Assembly: GCA_029641185.1 (NCBI GenBank) | Contig: JAPWGK010000014.1 | Span: forward strand, 992,001-1,056,000 | Reading direction: 5' to 3' | DNA from: Pseudofabraea citricarpa | Lineage: Eukaryota; Ascomycota; Leotiomycetes; Helotiales; Dermateaceae | Length of the DNA stretch: 64,000 nucleotides | In this document: piece after piece, positions 21,394 to 33,174 of the stretch | Layout: each line of letters starts with the position of its first letter | Position numbering within the stretch: the first letter of the stretch is position 1 | Made by a program: the position numbers and the translations under genes | Notes under the pieces: generated by a model | What the model saw: the letters and a program-made list of their open reading frames with translations, nothing else | The model's database searches: none | What the model was told of the DNA's origin: nothing

Positions 21394-24300
21394 TCCAGGC
21401 CAAACTGCGAGCCAGCGTCGTTGTCTTCGGACGGTATTGTCGCAATGCCAGGTCGCCCTCCTCTGGTGTCGCTATGCACGTTCTGTGGCGGGGGGGATTG
21501 AGGACTCGGGATGGAGGGAGGGCTGGTGGCTGTTGTAGGTCGGGGAACAGCTGGGTTTCCTGTGCGGTGATGATGGCGAGGATGAGATATCAAGTGCCAA
21601 GGCTATCAACAATGCATCCCTTGTGTCGAGGACTGGGAAGCTTGTTGAAGGTTGGGTCGAGGTCTAGACTCGGGGGGGCATGGAAAGGAATGACGAGTAG
21701 GTCTTTTCTCTATCAGGTCAGGAGTGATTGTGTCGAGTCGAGTCGCAGGTAGGTAAGGACAGAGCACAGAGGTCGGGGACATCAGAAAGCAAAGTAAGGT
21801 CGGGTAAGGTAGTAGTAGGTCACTCACTCAGTCAGTCAGTTACGAAAGGTGCAGTCAGAGTGCAGAGCAGAGCAGAGTGCAGAGTGCAGCGTGCAGCAGC
21901 GGGCAACAGCCTGCCGAGTTGCTCTCAATCTTCAAGGCGGGCTAAGGACTAAGGACTAGAGGAGCAGGGAAGGCCTGTAAAGGCGAGAGATCTACAGACT
22001 ACGGCATCACTCCTTTGTGTGGGCCACAGTGGCATCAAGGTTCTGGCACGGGGCCAATGGGTGCTGGCCATCGCGCTTGATCGTCCAGCTTGCGCCTGGA
22101 AGGGAAGGGCTCGCTGGCAACCTCGGGATTGTGATTCGTCTCAGGAATTTGCGGGTGCTTGGAGAACTGCCAACCGCAAACACAAAATTACGATCTGCTG
22201 CTACCGGCCATGGACGCCGACCGCCTGCGCCTATGCCTCCTATGCCTACTACGTCCACGCCCGCTATACTGCACTCGCCTCTACTGCAAACTGTAAGCTG
22301 TAGCTAGTACTGGGCTCCGTATATGGCTACTGCGAGCTGCTGGTTTCTGGCTTCTGGTTTCTGGTTTCTGGCTTGTGCTGGAGGGAGGAGAGATACGGTA
22401 GAAAGAGAGGGGGTGCGTGTGCTTGTGGATGTGCGTGTGTGTGCTTGGCCCTCCCTCTGAGAATCTGCTCGATCGCCCAAGAGTTCCCTAACCGAGCTGG
22501 CGACCCATCATGAAGTACTTCCGTACCTCGCTACCTCGCTACCTCGCTTCACCCAGCAGCGCCAGCACTACAGCAGGCATAAGCACTGAGCATCCCATCC
22601 ATCCCCTCCCCTCCCCTCCCATCCCATCCCAACCCACAACCCAACCCAACCCATCCATCCACAACTAGCAACACACTGAATGAGGCCCCCGCCCGGTTGG
22701 TGGGAAGATGCAGACCCCGGCCAGTGACGCAGTTCTCACCCCCTTCAAGGCTTCAAATGGCAAGCCACTTCCGAAATCTATGGGCTTTCTCGCTGCTGGC
22801 CCTATGGGATTCCAGCACCCCAACCTCACACTTGCCCATGCGTGGCTGTTACGGTATCCACCTACCTCAAAAAGGGGGGGGCGACAATCTCGAGAGCTGA
22901 GAGAGCGAGAAAGATTCTGCAACTGTGGATTACTGTACGGTCCGGTACCTCAGTCACTCACCCACCCAGCCATATTTTCACCTTTCACCTACACGAGCAC
23001 CATGAATGCGATCCATATTTCTTCGGACCAAGCTGGTGTATACTGTAAAGTAGCTGCCAAGCACCGCAGTCTGCCCCCGTCCGGAAGACAGACGCGGGCC
23101 AGCAACGACGGGGAATGGCTACAGAATCAGGGAACGCCACATTGCCTTCACCAAGTGCACCTTCACACTCGCATCTGGAAAGGGATGAGATGGTCATCTC
23201 CTACCCGGATTTTGGGGTATCGCCTGTGGTCGCCTGTGCTGCCAGTGGCGCCTTAGTGCCACACGGCGACCGAAATTGTGACTCGGCTCTGACTCGGGAG
23301 CTTTGAGCAACCACACGAGCACGAGCACGAGTCCAACTCCAACCCAGCTGTCAGATTTTGAATGGCGTGTATCCAGGATGCTGGTGGATGTATGGCATTG
23401 GCATGTGTCCCTGACTCCCTGGGTATGTAGTATCTATGCATGCTTCTTCTTTTCCTTCTCTAGCCGACACCTTTAAGAGTCTACAGAAGAAGAAGATCTA
23501 CTTATCATTATTAGTGTCTTTCGGCTGCCAAGCATCTGCAACTTGACCCTCAAGCGCTCGAGAGGATCCTAAACACCTCCAATCCACAACACACACGCTC
23601 TCTCTACACCCGACGACTCAAGTGCTTTGGAGCGACTCAGGCAAAGTGAACTGTCCTCAACCAGACCAGCCAATTTCATCTGCCGCCTCGTGTTCTTCTC
23701 GCACGACACATGCGCAAACGCTAGCTGTTCTTAAACGGGAAGCCTGCTCCGTCTTCGGTTGACCATATCAACCTGGCGTGTTCCCAGCGGTCTCCCCACA
23801 TCTTCAGGGCAGAACCTTAAGGATTAAGGATTACTTAGTTGTGATTGCTGGCCTTAGTCTACGAGCACATGTTTATATTGAAACACGAAACAGAGTTGCT
23901 CACTGTCGCTCCTGAGATATCCATGGGCCAACAAGTGTGAGCACGATAGATAAGCAGACCAAGGATTCTGCCACTACTGCGAGTTTCTTTGGCCATCATG
24001 AGCTGGCTGATATCTCATTGCCTTTGGTGCCGGGCATTGAAGCTCGTGGTCTCGACACTTCAAACACACTTCGTGCCAAGTCGGCCGAAATAACTTTGTT
24101 TTATTATTGTCCCAAGCTGTCCTCGACACTGCTAATAAACAAGCCTTGGGGAGCTTTAGTTTGTCCCAAATGTGTAGCATGTATGGTTGTTCTTAGTCGA
24201 TGATGAAGAGGAAGGATGATACTTTGCCATATAGAGGCACTTGAAGCTATTTATCAATACGATTTGAAACAAAATATTCCATCCTCTAACCCGGGATGCG

Positions 24301-24476
24301 GGGAGGATAAAGTTCCAGCACTGGTATATATTCATATTGCTTGATTTAGATCTGGAGACGGCTGGATAACCTAATCGCTGGTCTGTCATTCCTGATCACG
24401 TAAACATACTACCGGCCGCAAATGGCCTCAGCAGAATACGAAGATAGTTTAACGTCAAATGAATGTAGAGTTTAAG
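21394..24476. other. Long gene-free region upstream of SKN7
   Basis: About 3.1 kb without a credible gene. The first kilobase is rich in short repeats (TTTCTGG near 22345-22375, CCCAT/CCCCT pyrimidine runs at 22590-22665, CAGT runs near 21825). An ATG-initiated 182-codon frame (22708-23256, +) has no family resemblance and sits in low-complexity DNA, so it is not called. The stretch probably holds the SKN7 promoter and 5' UTR; possible 5' UTR introns cannot be decided from sequence. Confidence 0.5.
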
Positions 24477-24901
24477 TCAACCGGTAGCAATTTGCAATAG
24501 TTGTCTGACTCTTTCCATGCAAACTTGCTCATTGCCTTGCACGCCAGTGACTGAGACTGTTTTCTCTCGAGATTTCAGCCCACGAATAACCTCCACATCG
24601 GATTTAGGAACCTTGAGCACCTGCTACCACGTTAGTGCCCCTTGATCTGAACCTTTACCAGGAATTCAATTCCGGCATAACATACATCGCTGAACACTTC
24701 CCTCACGGCCTTGTTTGCTTCCCCTTCACGTGCGCGAGCAGACACGCATACTTCAATAAATGTATCCGAAACTGAAAGTATTCCTTCGCGTTGCTTACTT
24801 GCGCCGGGCTTGACGTGACAATGCAAGTGTATGCAATTTAGCGCTGATTTGGACGCTATAAATCTGATTGCTGGAGCTGCAATGATAGATGGCGACCCCA
24901 T
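24477..24901 (-). CDS. DUF167 (YggU-like) family protein
   Basis: Two exons, 24901-24686 and 24620-24477, give 119 residues, the usual size of this family. Signatures are HCHVKPGASKQREGI, VCVSARAREGEANKAVREVF and, after the intron, LKVPKSDVEVIRGLKSREK. The domain is a small alpha/beta fold found from bacteria to eukaryotes and its molecular function is not established. The ATG at 24901 is the first in frame with no stop before it. The gene diverges from the HAD/Swiss-Army-Knife gene with 368 bases between starts. Confidence 0.88.
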
Positions 24902-25269
24902 TTTGATATCCGCCACCACGATGCTCTCTAGATGTGAAACGGACAGTGCTCCTCAACTGCTGAGGATGAAAGAACCCATAGGAGACCAAGTCACAAAGAA
25001 GGGATACTAGAGTGCCGTTGGAGATGAGGGCGGTCTATGGCCCTACGGCTGGAAAGATCCCTCACGCGAGGAGAAGCTTGACCAAAAATTTGGAAGTTCC
25101 AAGCGAGTCATCAAGGTCGAGGCTGCAGCCGGCAAGATCGCGACATCAGACACCTCTCACACTTGGAAATCCCCAACTACCTGCGCACTTCTCGATCACG
25201 AGCCATAATCATCTGCAAACTGCATGCTTGATTGAAATACTGCCCCAATCTTGCGCGCTCGGTGGCAAG
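24902..25269. promoter_or_regulatory. Divergent promoter, DUF167 gene and Swiss-Army-Knife gene
   Basis: A 368-base stretch between two outward-facing starts. No specific factor site stands out. Confidence 0.4.
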
Positions 25270-27135
25270 ATGTCTGGCTACGGGGCATATTCAAATGATG
25301 CATCCAGTCCACCACGTACGCTGACCTCGCTGAACCGGTGGTCTGTTGCAGATAAGAAGCTTCCTGGTAAGCGTATTGTCTTTGTATATCTCAAGGTTTT
25401 AGCCTAACACACAGTAGCGGTTGATAAAATCAAAGCAATCCATGTCTATGACTTCGATAACACACGTATGCGCCCCCTCCCTTCGTAAATCAGTACACTT
25501 GCTCACTGGTGTCTCCATGTAGTGTTCAATAGTCCTCTACCAAACCCCAAGCTATGGAATGGGCATTCGATTGGCCTATTGCAGACTCAAGACACGTTCG
25601 CAACAGGAGGTTGGTGGCACGACCCAAGAATCCTAGGTGCAACTGGGGAGGGCGTCGAGAAAGAGGAGGCTCGAGGCTGGGAAGGCTGGTGGAATGAAAG
25701 AATTGTTGAGCTCATCGAACTAAGTGTGCAGCAGCAAGATGCTTTGACTGTGTTATTGACCGGCCGCGGTGAATCCAACTTCTCAGAACTGCTGAAGAAA
25801 ATGGTTGCGAGCAAAGGCTTAGAATTCGACATTATATCCTTGAAGCCAGCCATTGGCCCTAACAAGGAGCGGTTTTCAAATACAATGAACTTCAAGCAGA
25901 CCTTCCTGCTAGATATGATGGAGACATATCAAGGCGCTGAAGAAATACGCGTCTATGAAGACAGAGTCAGGCATGTAAAGGGCTTCAGAGACTTCTTCAC
26001 AGACTACAACAAGAAGCAAAATGGTATCGGTGGTATCCCCACACGTGGCCCTATTATTGCAGAAGTCATTCAAGTTGCTGATGGCGTCACACAACTTGAT
26101 CCTGTCAGCGAGACTGCCGCTGTACAGCGAATTATCAATGACCACAACGAGGCTCTGAGAAAGGGCACCCTCACAAAAAGGGGAAATCCGTTTCTTATCA
26201 AGAAAACTGTCTTCTATACTGGCTATTTGATCAACAACATTGATACACAGAAGTTGCTTACGCTAGCTCAGCTCCCGCCGAGTATGCCTGATACAGAGAT
26301 GAAGTTCATGGCTAACAATGTCATCATCACTCCTCGTCCATGTCCAAACAGTATCTTGGAAAAGGTGGGTGGTATGGGTAGCAAAACAACCTGGGTAGTT
26401 ACCGGTACCGCGGTCTATGAAAATAAGATCTGGGCCGCATCCATCAAACCTGTCCCTTCTACAAAGAAATACTATACCGAGAACCCTGTTCCAATTGTTG
26501 TCTTAGCTCTCCGAAAGGGTGCAAGACCAATCGATGCAGGTAAGATTCAGAACTGGCAGCCTGTTCCACCAGAGAAAGCCTTCGTTTTTGAGAGCACAGT
26601 AGGCGAAAAAGTTCTACTTAGGATAGAAGAGGAAGATCCTGCAGAGGGACATTATGAGAGTCTGTTCCCCAACAAATCTTTTAAGCGGAAGCACACCCAA
26701 GATGACGAAAGCGCAGACAGAAACTCAACTACTTCTCATGGGCGCGGCGGGCACAGTAACCGTGGAAACTCTCATCAACAGCAGAATCATGGTCCAAGGG
26801 GCGGCCACAGTGGCAGAGGTCGTGGCAATGGAAACGGCAATCGTGGTCGTGGAAATAACCGTGGCAATAGTGGAAGAGGCAGAGGGCGAGGTGGCGGGCA
26901 TGGCTATCGTTCTCTCGATGATGTTGGAGAGAAGCCACCAATCCCATCCTACAATGCTGAAGTCGCATATGAAGACTTCCCGCCTCTACAAAAGCATCAT
27001 CAGACACCACAGCAATTGGTACAGCAGCAATTTGAGCAGTACCAGCAATATCAACAACAGTTCCAAGGCAAAGGAAATGGCGGCAGACAAGGAGGTGGAA
27101 ATGCCAGCGGGAGTGGAGAGCTACAATACTTTTAA
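25270..27135 (+). CDS. HAD-domain 'Swiss Army Knife RNA repair-like' protein with RGG tail
   Basis: Three exons, 25270-25366, 25415-25465 and 25523-27135, give 586 residues. Splicing builds the HAD motif I IHVYDFDNTLFNSPLPNP, with the two catalytic-type aspartates; motif II is LTVLLTGRGESNF and a later acidic motif is IRVYEDRVRHVKGF. This order matches the fungal HAD domain annotated in Swiss Army Knife RNA-repair proteins. The central part (about 210-380) has no motif I recognise. From about residue 430 the protein turns into an RGG/RGN box (GRGGHSNRGN, GRGRGNGNGNRGRGNNRG) and a Gln-rich tail, both common in RNA-binding proteins. A role in RNA metabolism is plausible; enzymatic activity is inferred from the HAD aspartates only. 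Confidence 0.85.
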
Positions 27136-27946
27136 TTTATTGCATCGGTGTTCAAAACGGCTGTAAGATTTCGGGATAGAGATGTCGTGGCGATCGAGTG
27201 ATATGCATAGCTTTGGCGTTTGGTTTGTTGCAGAATTACTGTACCGCTGGCTGGAGGAGGCCGTATCACAATACTTTGCTAGGTTCAAGGCTTGTTCGGA
27301 TTACATTATGTGGGAAGCTGTATAACAGTTTTCCTGGTTATCTTTGCCTGAGATATGTTTGTAGTATCGAGTAAATAGCATTCCCAATACAGGTACGCTA
27401 TCTTAAGATTCGACACTCTCTTGGTAATTTGAGTGTATTCTAGGTAGCAGGGTTCTGAAGCTTTTAACAGTTAAACATTTTCAGTTGCCAAATGCTTTTA
27501 AGTCGAATGATTTTTTTACCTACTCACCTAACCTTTTCAGTTATTCGGAACATTTTAATGTTTACCTTATGTAGCAACTCCTTCCCATACGAATTTGCTA
27601 AGGTCCTAAAGCTAAAATCTATGCAAATACCAAAATCTACAGTTTTAATCAGACTATACTCATTCACTTCCTCTCGTTTTTATATAATTTGGAAATATGT
27701 TGTTTGAGTAAGTATAGTTAGATTTCAGAGTAGTACAAGTGATTTATTGAGGGTGTGAGGTTAGGAAATTAGGCGGTGAACTTTTTAAGTGATTCTCGCG
27801 TTCGCGCAAGACGCGTCCGCGTCACACACCAATCTCTCGCGTCTGGATTACTCTGATCGATCAGCAACCAAACTTCCACTTATTTCATATCCAAAGCACT
27901 CGCACAAACTTCATAAGTAAACCGTACAACCAGATACAGAACTTCG
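27136..27946. other. Intergenic, 3' end of the HAD gene and PRI1 promoter
   Basis: AT-rich until about 27780, then a GC-rich island with CGCG words close to the PRI1 start. No gene seen. Confidence 0.6.
27811..27816. promoter_or_regulatory. MluI cell-cycle box (ACGCGT) upstream of PRI1
   Basis: An exact ACGCGT lies 131 bases before the PRI1 ATG, flanked within 40 bases by further CGCG words (TCGCGTTCGCGC before, CCGCGTC after). In yeasts the MBF factor binds this box and drives DNA-replication genes, including primase, at G1/S. Use of MBF here is inferred. Confidence 0.6.
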
Positions 27947-29655
27947 ATGATGCCGCATTCAATTCCTCCAGAAGACACCCTTGCTCTAAATCCAGACACG
28001 CCTCTCGAGAATGAAGGAACCGGAATTGGACAAGAAGCTGGTACAAGCCAGGAAAGCGGGAATGAGACAATAGATCATGACATGACAATGGCAGAAGCTG
28101 GAGTCAATGGCCAGGACACACCATCAGCGACTGTCAAGCCGGAAATCAAACTCGAAGACCTCTTTGCAGATTATGAATCCGACGAGGAATTTCCTAGCTC
28201 CAATGTGCACGATCTGAAGATCACTAGTTCTCCTCCACAAATCGCATCTCCTAGGTAAGTCCCTTGTGGCTTGATACATAGGTTTCTAGTTAACAAGAAC
28301 AAGTGAACATGGAGTGTCAATGAGCGCCTCTGACTCAGATGTAATGCGAGAATTCTACAAACGTCTTTTCCCCTGGCGATACCTTTTCCAATGGCTTAAT
28401 CACTCTCCCACACCAACAGCAGATTTTGGACACCGCGAATTTGCTTTCACGTTACAGAATGATGCATATCTCCGTTACCAATCATTTCCCACCCACGACC
28501 TGTAAGTAATGTATAGGCTATTATTCGTTGACATCTACTAACCAGTTGAAGTTTACGAAAGGATGTCCTCCGTCTTATGCCTTCAAGATTCGAAATCGGA
28601 CCAGTATATAGCACCAATCCTCGAGATCGAAAAACGTTAGCGAAATCGTCTGCATTCAGGCCCATAGCCAAGGAATTGTGTTTCGATATTGATTTGACAG
28701 ATTATGATGATATCCGTACATGCTGTGACAAAGCGAATATTTGCAACAAATGCTGGCAGTTTATCACAATGGCCGTTAAAGTTGTTGATGTTGCTTTGAG
28801 GGAAGACTTTGGGTTTAAGCATATTATGTGGGTTTATTCAGGAAGAAGAGGAGCTCACGCGTGGGTGTGCGACAAGAAAGCTAGACAAATGGATGACCAA
28901 AAGAGGAGGGCTATTGCAGGATATCTGGAGGTTATCAAAGGTGGAGCACAAGGTGGAAAGAGGGTAAACGTGAAGAGACCCATGCATCCTCATGTGGCGT
29001 ATGTTCCCTGGTTCTACTCTATGGATTCTACTAATATGTGAATAGGCGGAGTCTTGATATACTCAAGTCACATTTCCAATCAGACATCTTGGAGAACCAG
29101 GATCCTTGGGAAACCGACGAGCAATTTGACCGCTTACTGCAATTATTACCAGACCGAACACTAAATGAATCATTGCGCAAGAAATGGAGCTCAGCGCCAG
29201 GACGAGCCTCAAAGTCCAAATGGGCTGATATTGATACCCTAGCAAAGACCACCAAAGGTTTGGATACCAAGGCGTTGCTGGAGGCAAAACAAGACATCGT
29301 ACTCGAATACACATACCCACGTCTTGATATTGAAGTCAGCAAAAAGCTCAACCATTTGCTCAAGAGTCCATTTGTCGTACATCCAAAGACAGGCAGAGTC
29401 TGTGTTCCCATAGACCCGAAGCACCTGGAAGATTTTGATCCTCTCACGGTCCCAACTGTAACTGAGCTTCTTCAGGACATTGATCAGTGGAGAGCCCCTG
29501 AGGATGGGACTGATTCTAAAAGATTACAGGACTGGGAGAAGACAAGTCTAAGACCTTTTGTGGAATACTTCAGATCATTTTGTCTTTCGTTGATGAAGGA
29601 TGAGAATGGGGTTAGTGTGAAGCGGGAGCGAGAAGAGGGGGGAATGGAATTTTAA
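27947..29655 (+). CDS. PRI1: DNA primase small (catalytic) subunit
   Basis: Four exons, 27947-28254, 28304-28501, 28552-28998 and 29046-29655, give 520 residues. After a disordered acidic N-terminus, the primase core begins near SDVMREFYKRLFPWRYLFQW and continues REFAFTLQNDAYLRYQSF. The catalytic aspartates are in ELCFDIDLTDYDD, the zinc motif is CCDKANICNKCW, and SGRRGAHAWVCD is the nucleotide-binding signature. The C-terminal part (PRLDIEVSKKLNHLLKSPF, VHPKTGRVCVPID) is also conserved. With the large subunit and DNA polymerase alpha it makes the RNA primers for replication. All three introns keep conserved blocks in frame. Confidence 0.96.
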
Positions 29656-29960
29656 TTATGATGATTGTAAAGGCGTATATTGGGTTTTGGGTCATGTTAC
29701 AGGGTAACGCTATTGTATCTACCTTATGTTTAATGAACAGAAATAAATGCCCTGACATTGTCATTAGGCCGTCTCGTGCATCCGCGCGCCAAGCCTTCTG
29801 ACATCAACCACCAGAACCTCTCCACTGCTCCAGCTTGAGATAACTCAATCGGGGTAACAAATTAAGACAACAGCCAATTCAACTGTGCAGGCGCAATTGA
29901 ATGCTTGCAGGCCGACAGAAGTTTATCTTTACCACTTATATGTTTACTCAATAAGACAGC
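29656..29960. other. Short intergenic, PRI1 to 2EXR gene
   Basis: About 300 bases with no feature beyond 3' and 5' flanks. Confidence 0.5.
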
Positions 29961-30674
29961 ATGGTTTCAGCAACAACATCCATAGCAGCGGGGTCTTGTA
30001 CCCCACCATCCGCAGTCTTCCACCTCTTCGCACAGCTCCCCACCGAGCTACGTCTCAAGATATGGCAATTCTGCCTACCCGGACCTCGTATTCTTAAGAT
30101 AAGCTACGAGACCTCGTTAGGACAGTATGTCTGCAGCACGCCGGCGCCAGCAGCGCTGTTCATAAACCAAGAATCGCGCGGCCAAACGCTACTTAGCTAT
30201 AGCTACCTCCGGCTCACCAGCACGCCCTCGTTACCTCCGATACCTATAGACTTCAGCCGCGATACGGTCTACGTCAGCGACCTGGCACCGATCCTCCAGA
30301 TGCACCTGCACGACCTGCTGTACAACCTCTCGACGTCGGTCTCGCGGCACAAGATCACCGCCCTCGCCATAGACCGGCGCGTCTGGAACGAGCTGTGTGA
30401 GAATGGGCTGCTGGGCTGTCTGTGCCGGATGAAGAACCTCAGGGAGGTGTGCATGGTTGTGGAGTTCGGGCGCGAGTTCGTGGGGGACTTGTCCTTTCTG
30501 GATACGCCTGAGTGGAGGGGGGATCTCAGGTGGGTCGCGCAGAATGCTGAGAGCGAGTTGAGCGAGGAGAGGAGGAAGTTTGCTGGTGTTAGGAGGGGGT
30601 TCGGGTGTGCGGAGATGGAGGAGATGATTAAGGTTAAGTGCGTTATCCTAATGAGAGGAGGGGAGCAGGCTTGA
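29961..30674 (+). CDS. 2EXR domain protein
   Basis: Single exon, 237 residues. The N-terminal segment FHLFAQLPTELRLKIWQFCL, then AALFINQESRGQTLLSYSYL, is the hallmark of the fungal 2EXR domain, which is expanded in Pezizomycotina, especially plant-associated species, and has no assigned biochemical role. The C-terminal half shows no further motif. The coding sequence is more GC-rich than its neighbours between about 30120 and 30560. Confidence 0.85.
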   Translation: MVSATTSIAAGSCTPPSAVFHLFAQLPTELRLKIWQFCLPGPRILKISYETSLGQYVCSTPAPAALFINQESRGQTLLSYSYLRLTSTPSLPPIPIDFSRDTVYVSDLAPILQMHLHDLLYNLSTSVSRHKITALAIDRRVWNELCENGLLGCLCRMKNLREVCMVVEFGREFVGDLSFLDTPEWRGDLRWVAQNAESELSEERRKFAGVRRGFGCAEMEEMIKVKCVILMRGGEQA

Positions 30675-31650
30675 GAGGTTGTCCGTTAATGAGGTTATGA
30701 AGCGATGAATTGATGAAGTGTTGATGGTGGGAAGATTTGTTACTATTCTGCATACCCCGATGTGCAAATTTGATATATATGAATAGTGCTAATGTTTCGT
30801 TCTCTTGTTGTTGGATTCTTTATAGCTGGAGAGTCTCTGCTTATGTTCCTTCCAGTATTACCTCCACACAGAACCCCCTCCAGAAGTTGCAGCCATGATG
30901 TATGTATAGAGACAAGTAATAAATCTCCAGCTGAGTAGCTAGTTACCTTGCTCGGGAGATTTCCCTTCTTAGATCTGCGCCAATACTTACTTATAACCAA
31001 TAACCACCTGGTGTGCTAGACATCAAACGCAGTAGTAGATGTAGAAGGTAAAGTCAATTTATATCGAGTAAGATTGAGCTACCGTGATCCTTGTCAAGAT
31101 TAGATATACGACTACAGTAATAGATTTTGTAAATTGTCGTAGGAAGCTTTAGCATTGTCTCTTTCTGTGTCTTGCATAATTTCAATGTGTGGTAAACCAG
31201 GTCTTGTCGTCTAGAAAATGGGAATATATAGGTATTGGGTAATGTACCTGTATCTACTTATATATTGGCGTCAATCAGAGCGAAGATCTTCTCTAACCAT
31301 TTAAGCTTGATTAGTCCTCTGATATGAGCACCTGTCGCTATTGTATCTTTACCAAAGGTACAAAATCATCCACGAGCAAAACCGATGGCATAGAATAAAA
31401 GGCCCAAGACATTTCATATGGCTCTTGTAACAGAAGATAGTTTAACTATCTACCTAGGTACCTAAGTAAGCGATGGAATAAGTTGGCGAACCTAAACGAC
31501 CGGGAAATTGACTTGGCTGTGAATGTTTCCATCGAATCAAGTGATTATAAATCGAGTAGCGGTCCTCTTCTGCTACTAGTAATCACTGCCTGGAATTCCG
31601 AAGTCCGCATAAACTCCCACGAACGCTCGACTGAGAGAAGTTGTAGTCCT
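30675..31650. other. Convergent 3' spacer, 2EXR gene and TRM10
   Basis: AT-rich. A TACCTAGGTACCTAAGTA word lies at about 31451-31468. The frame on the + strand over 31483-31791 overlaps the TRM10 end and is not credible. Confidence 0.55.
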
Positions 31651-32922
31651 TCATTCTGTATCTCCATTGGAGTCGTCGCCTTCATCCAAGGATTCGTCGG
31701 GATCGCCGTTCGCTTGATCATCTTCTTTATCCCCCTCGCCTTCGGGCTCATCCTCATTCTTTCCTTCGTCAGAATTTCTTGGTTTCTTTAATTTGGCTTC
31801 TTTTCGTTTCGGAATAACGCTGAGGAATGCCTCTCCCCAATCACCTGTTTCCAACCACTTCAACATGATCTCTACAACGTGATTTACAGCTAGCACAGAT
31901 CGACTTTGCATCGTCATATACTCCCCGATTGGCAACTTTGCGGTGGGAATACCGTGTCTAGAGGCTATAGTCTGGCAAAGATTCTTATGTCGATTTTTGT
32001 CCACGATTCCACCAACAATGTAAGTCGTGTATGGTGATAACCGATCAATTGTGTTTTCAGAATCAGCTGTCAGGTATACAATAGAAGGTGTTGAGGTTGT
32101 TGTTTCTGCTTCAGATGGTATGGTTTCCGGCTTTTCGGATGCTTCTTGCGTTTCTGAGTTGGTTGCAGCTTCTGACTTAGCAACATCGGCATCAACGATA
32201 CTATTCTTCTTGGCCCGTTTACTGGTGTTTTCACCTTTGCTAGGTTCTAGTGGTGCAAAAGCCCCGACTAGCTTTCCTCCTTCTGGCCCCTTCATGATTG
32301 GATGCAGCTCAGTTGCAGCTTGTACAAAGTCACCTTCGGTAAAGGTAACACCTTTCCAGCCAAGCTGGTTATTAGAGAGTACCGTCTCGAACCGATGCTT
32401 CAATCTCCCACCCCAGGAACTGACGACGAGGTGAGACCTGTAAGGAGAAGTGCGATTATCGGAATAGGATCTTGTAAGTTGTGCTCCTAGCGAAACCAGT
32501 TCTTTGTCCGTCATATATTCATCGAATTGGCAATCCAGAATCAATCCTACGGGAGTTTGAAGAGGACGTCGAAGTACTGTCTTTACAGGTTCTGGAACTG
32601 GACCTTGGGCAGCTTTTTGCTCGGCCTTTCGAACTTTTCTGTCTTTGGCTTTTTCTCGTCGCTTGGCTCTTCTCTCATCGGTTCCTGCTGCCCATGCCTC
32701 CCGTTTGGCTAGCTTCTTCTTTGCACGTTTTGACAAAACGGGCTCTTCCTGTCCATCGCCTAGTGCTTCATTGCCAGCATTCTCACCTTCGTGGTCGACT
32801 GGGTCTGATATCTCTGTGCTAGGCACTGCGGGGCTGGGGTCCAAAGAAACTTCATGCTCACTAGAGTCGTCAGATCGAGTAATCCGACGGATCTTGGAAG
32901 GGCGTTCTTCTGTTTCAGACAT
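31651..32922 (-). CDS. TRM10: tRNA (guanine-9-N1) methyltransferase, Trm10 family
   Basis: Single exon of 423 residues; the ATG at 32922 was chosen because the frame further upstream has only non-ATG codons. A charged N-terminus with KRAKKKLAKREAW is followed by the SPOUT-fold methyltransferase (LILDCQFDEYMTDKELVSLG, VYLTADSENTIDRL, YIVGGIVDKNRHK, GIPTAKLPIGEYM, LAVNHVVEIMLKWLETGDW). YIVGGIVDKNRHK lies in the knotted S-adenosylmethionine site. The central part holds a non-conserved Ser/Glu-rich insertion of about 60 residues (after GAFAPLEPSKGE) and the C-terminus is very acidic. The enzyme methylates G9 of several tRNAs. Confidence 0.95.
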   Translation of the reverse strand: MSETEERPSKIRRITRSDDSSEHEVSLDPSPAVPSTEISDPVDHEGENAGNEALGDGQEEPVLSKRAKKKLAKREAWAAGTDERRAKRREKAKDRKVRKAEQKAAQGPVPEPVKTVLRRPLQTPVGLILDCQFDEYMTDKELVSLGAQLTRSYSDNRTSPYRSHLVVSSWGGRLKHRFETVLSNNQLGWKGVTFTEGDFVQAATELHPIMKGPEGGKLVGAFAPLEPSKGENTSKRAKKNSIVDADVAKSEAATNSETQEASEKPETIPSEAETTTSTPSIVYLTADSENTIDRLSPYTTYIVGGIVDKNRHKNLCQTIASRHGIPTAKLPIGEYMTMQSRSVLAVNHVVEIMLKWLETGDWGEAFLSVIPKRKEAKLKKPRNSDEGKNEDEPEGEGDKEDDQANGDPDESLDEGDDSNGDTE

Positions 32923-33174
32923 TGTGACTGTCTGCAAAATTTTGATAGAAAAGATTCAAGGTCCCGTGACTAAAGAAGTTCGGAGTTGGATGATGTTCGG
33001 ATCAATTTATTCTCTACGGGCGGTGGCAGAATCGCGTTGACTAGCGCATCACGTCGCGTCTTCCTTTCCTTTCTTGGACCGGTGCTGAAGCATACTCTGA
33101 TGAACATTATCACCGAGAACGACATTCCTTACACATCGGCCGAAATCGTGATATCTATTCCATAGTCTCTTACG
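32923..33174. promoter_or_regulatory. Divergent promoter of TRM10 (-) and MSH2 (+)
   Basis: Only 252 bases separate the two starts. Two TCGCGT words (33032-33037 and 33054-33059) resemble but do not match the exact MluI box. Confidence 0.45.

Noticed and set aside
22708..23256. ATG-initiated 182-codon frame on the + strand
   Set aside because: No recognisable family, odd composition, lies in low-complexity DNA and has no plausible splice partners.
31483..31791. 102-codon hydrophobic frame on the + strand
   Set aside because: Antisense to the acidic C-terminus of TRM10, whose codons give hydrophobic residues on the opposite strand.
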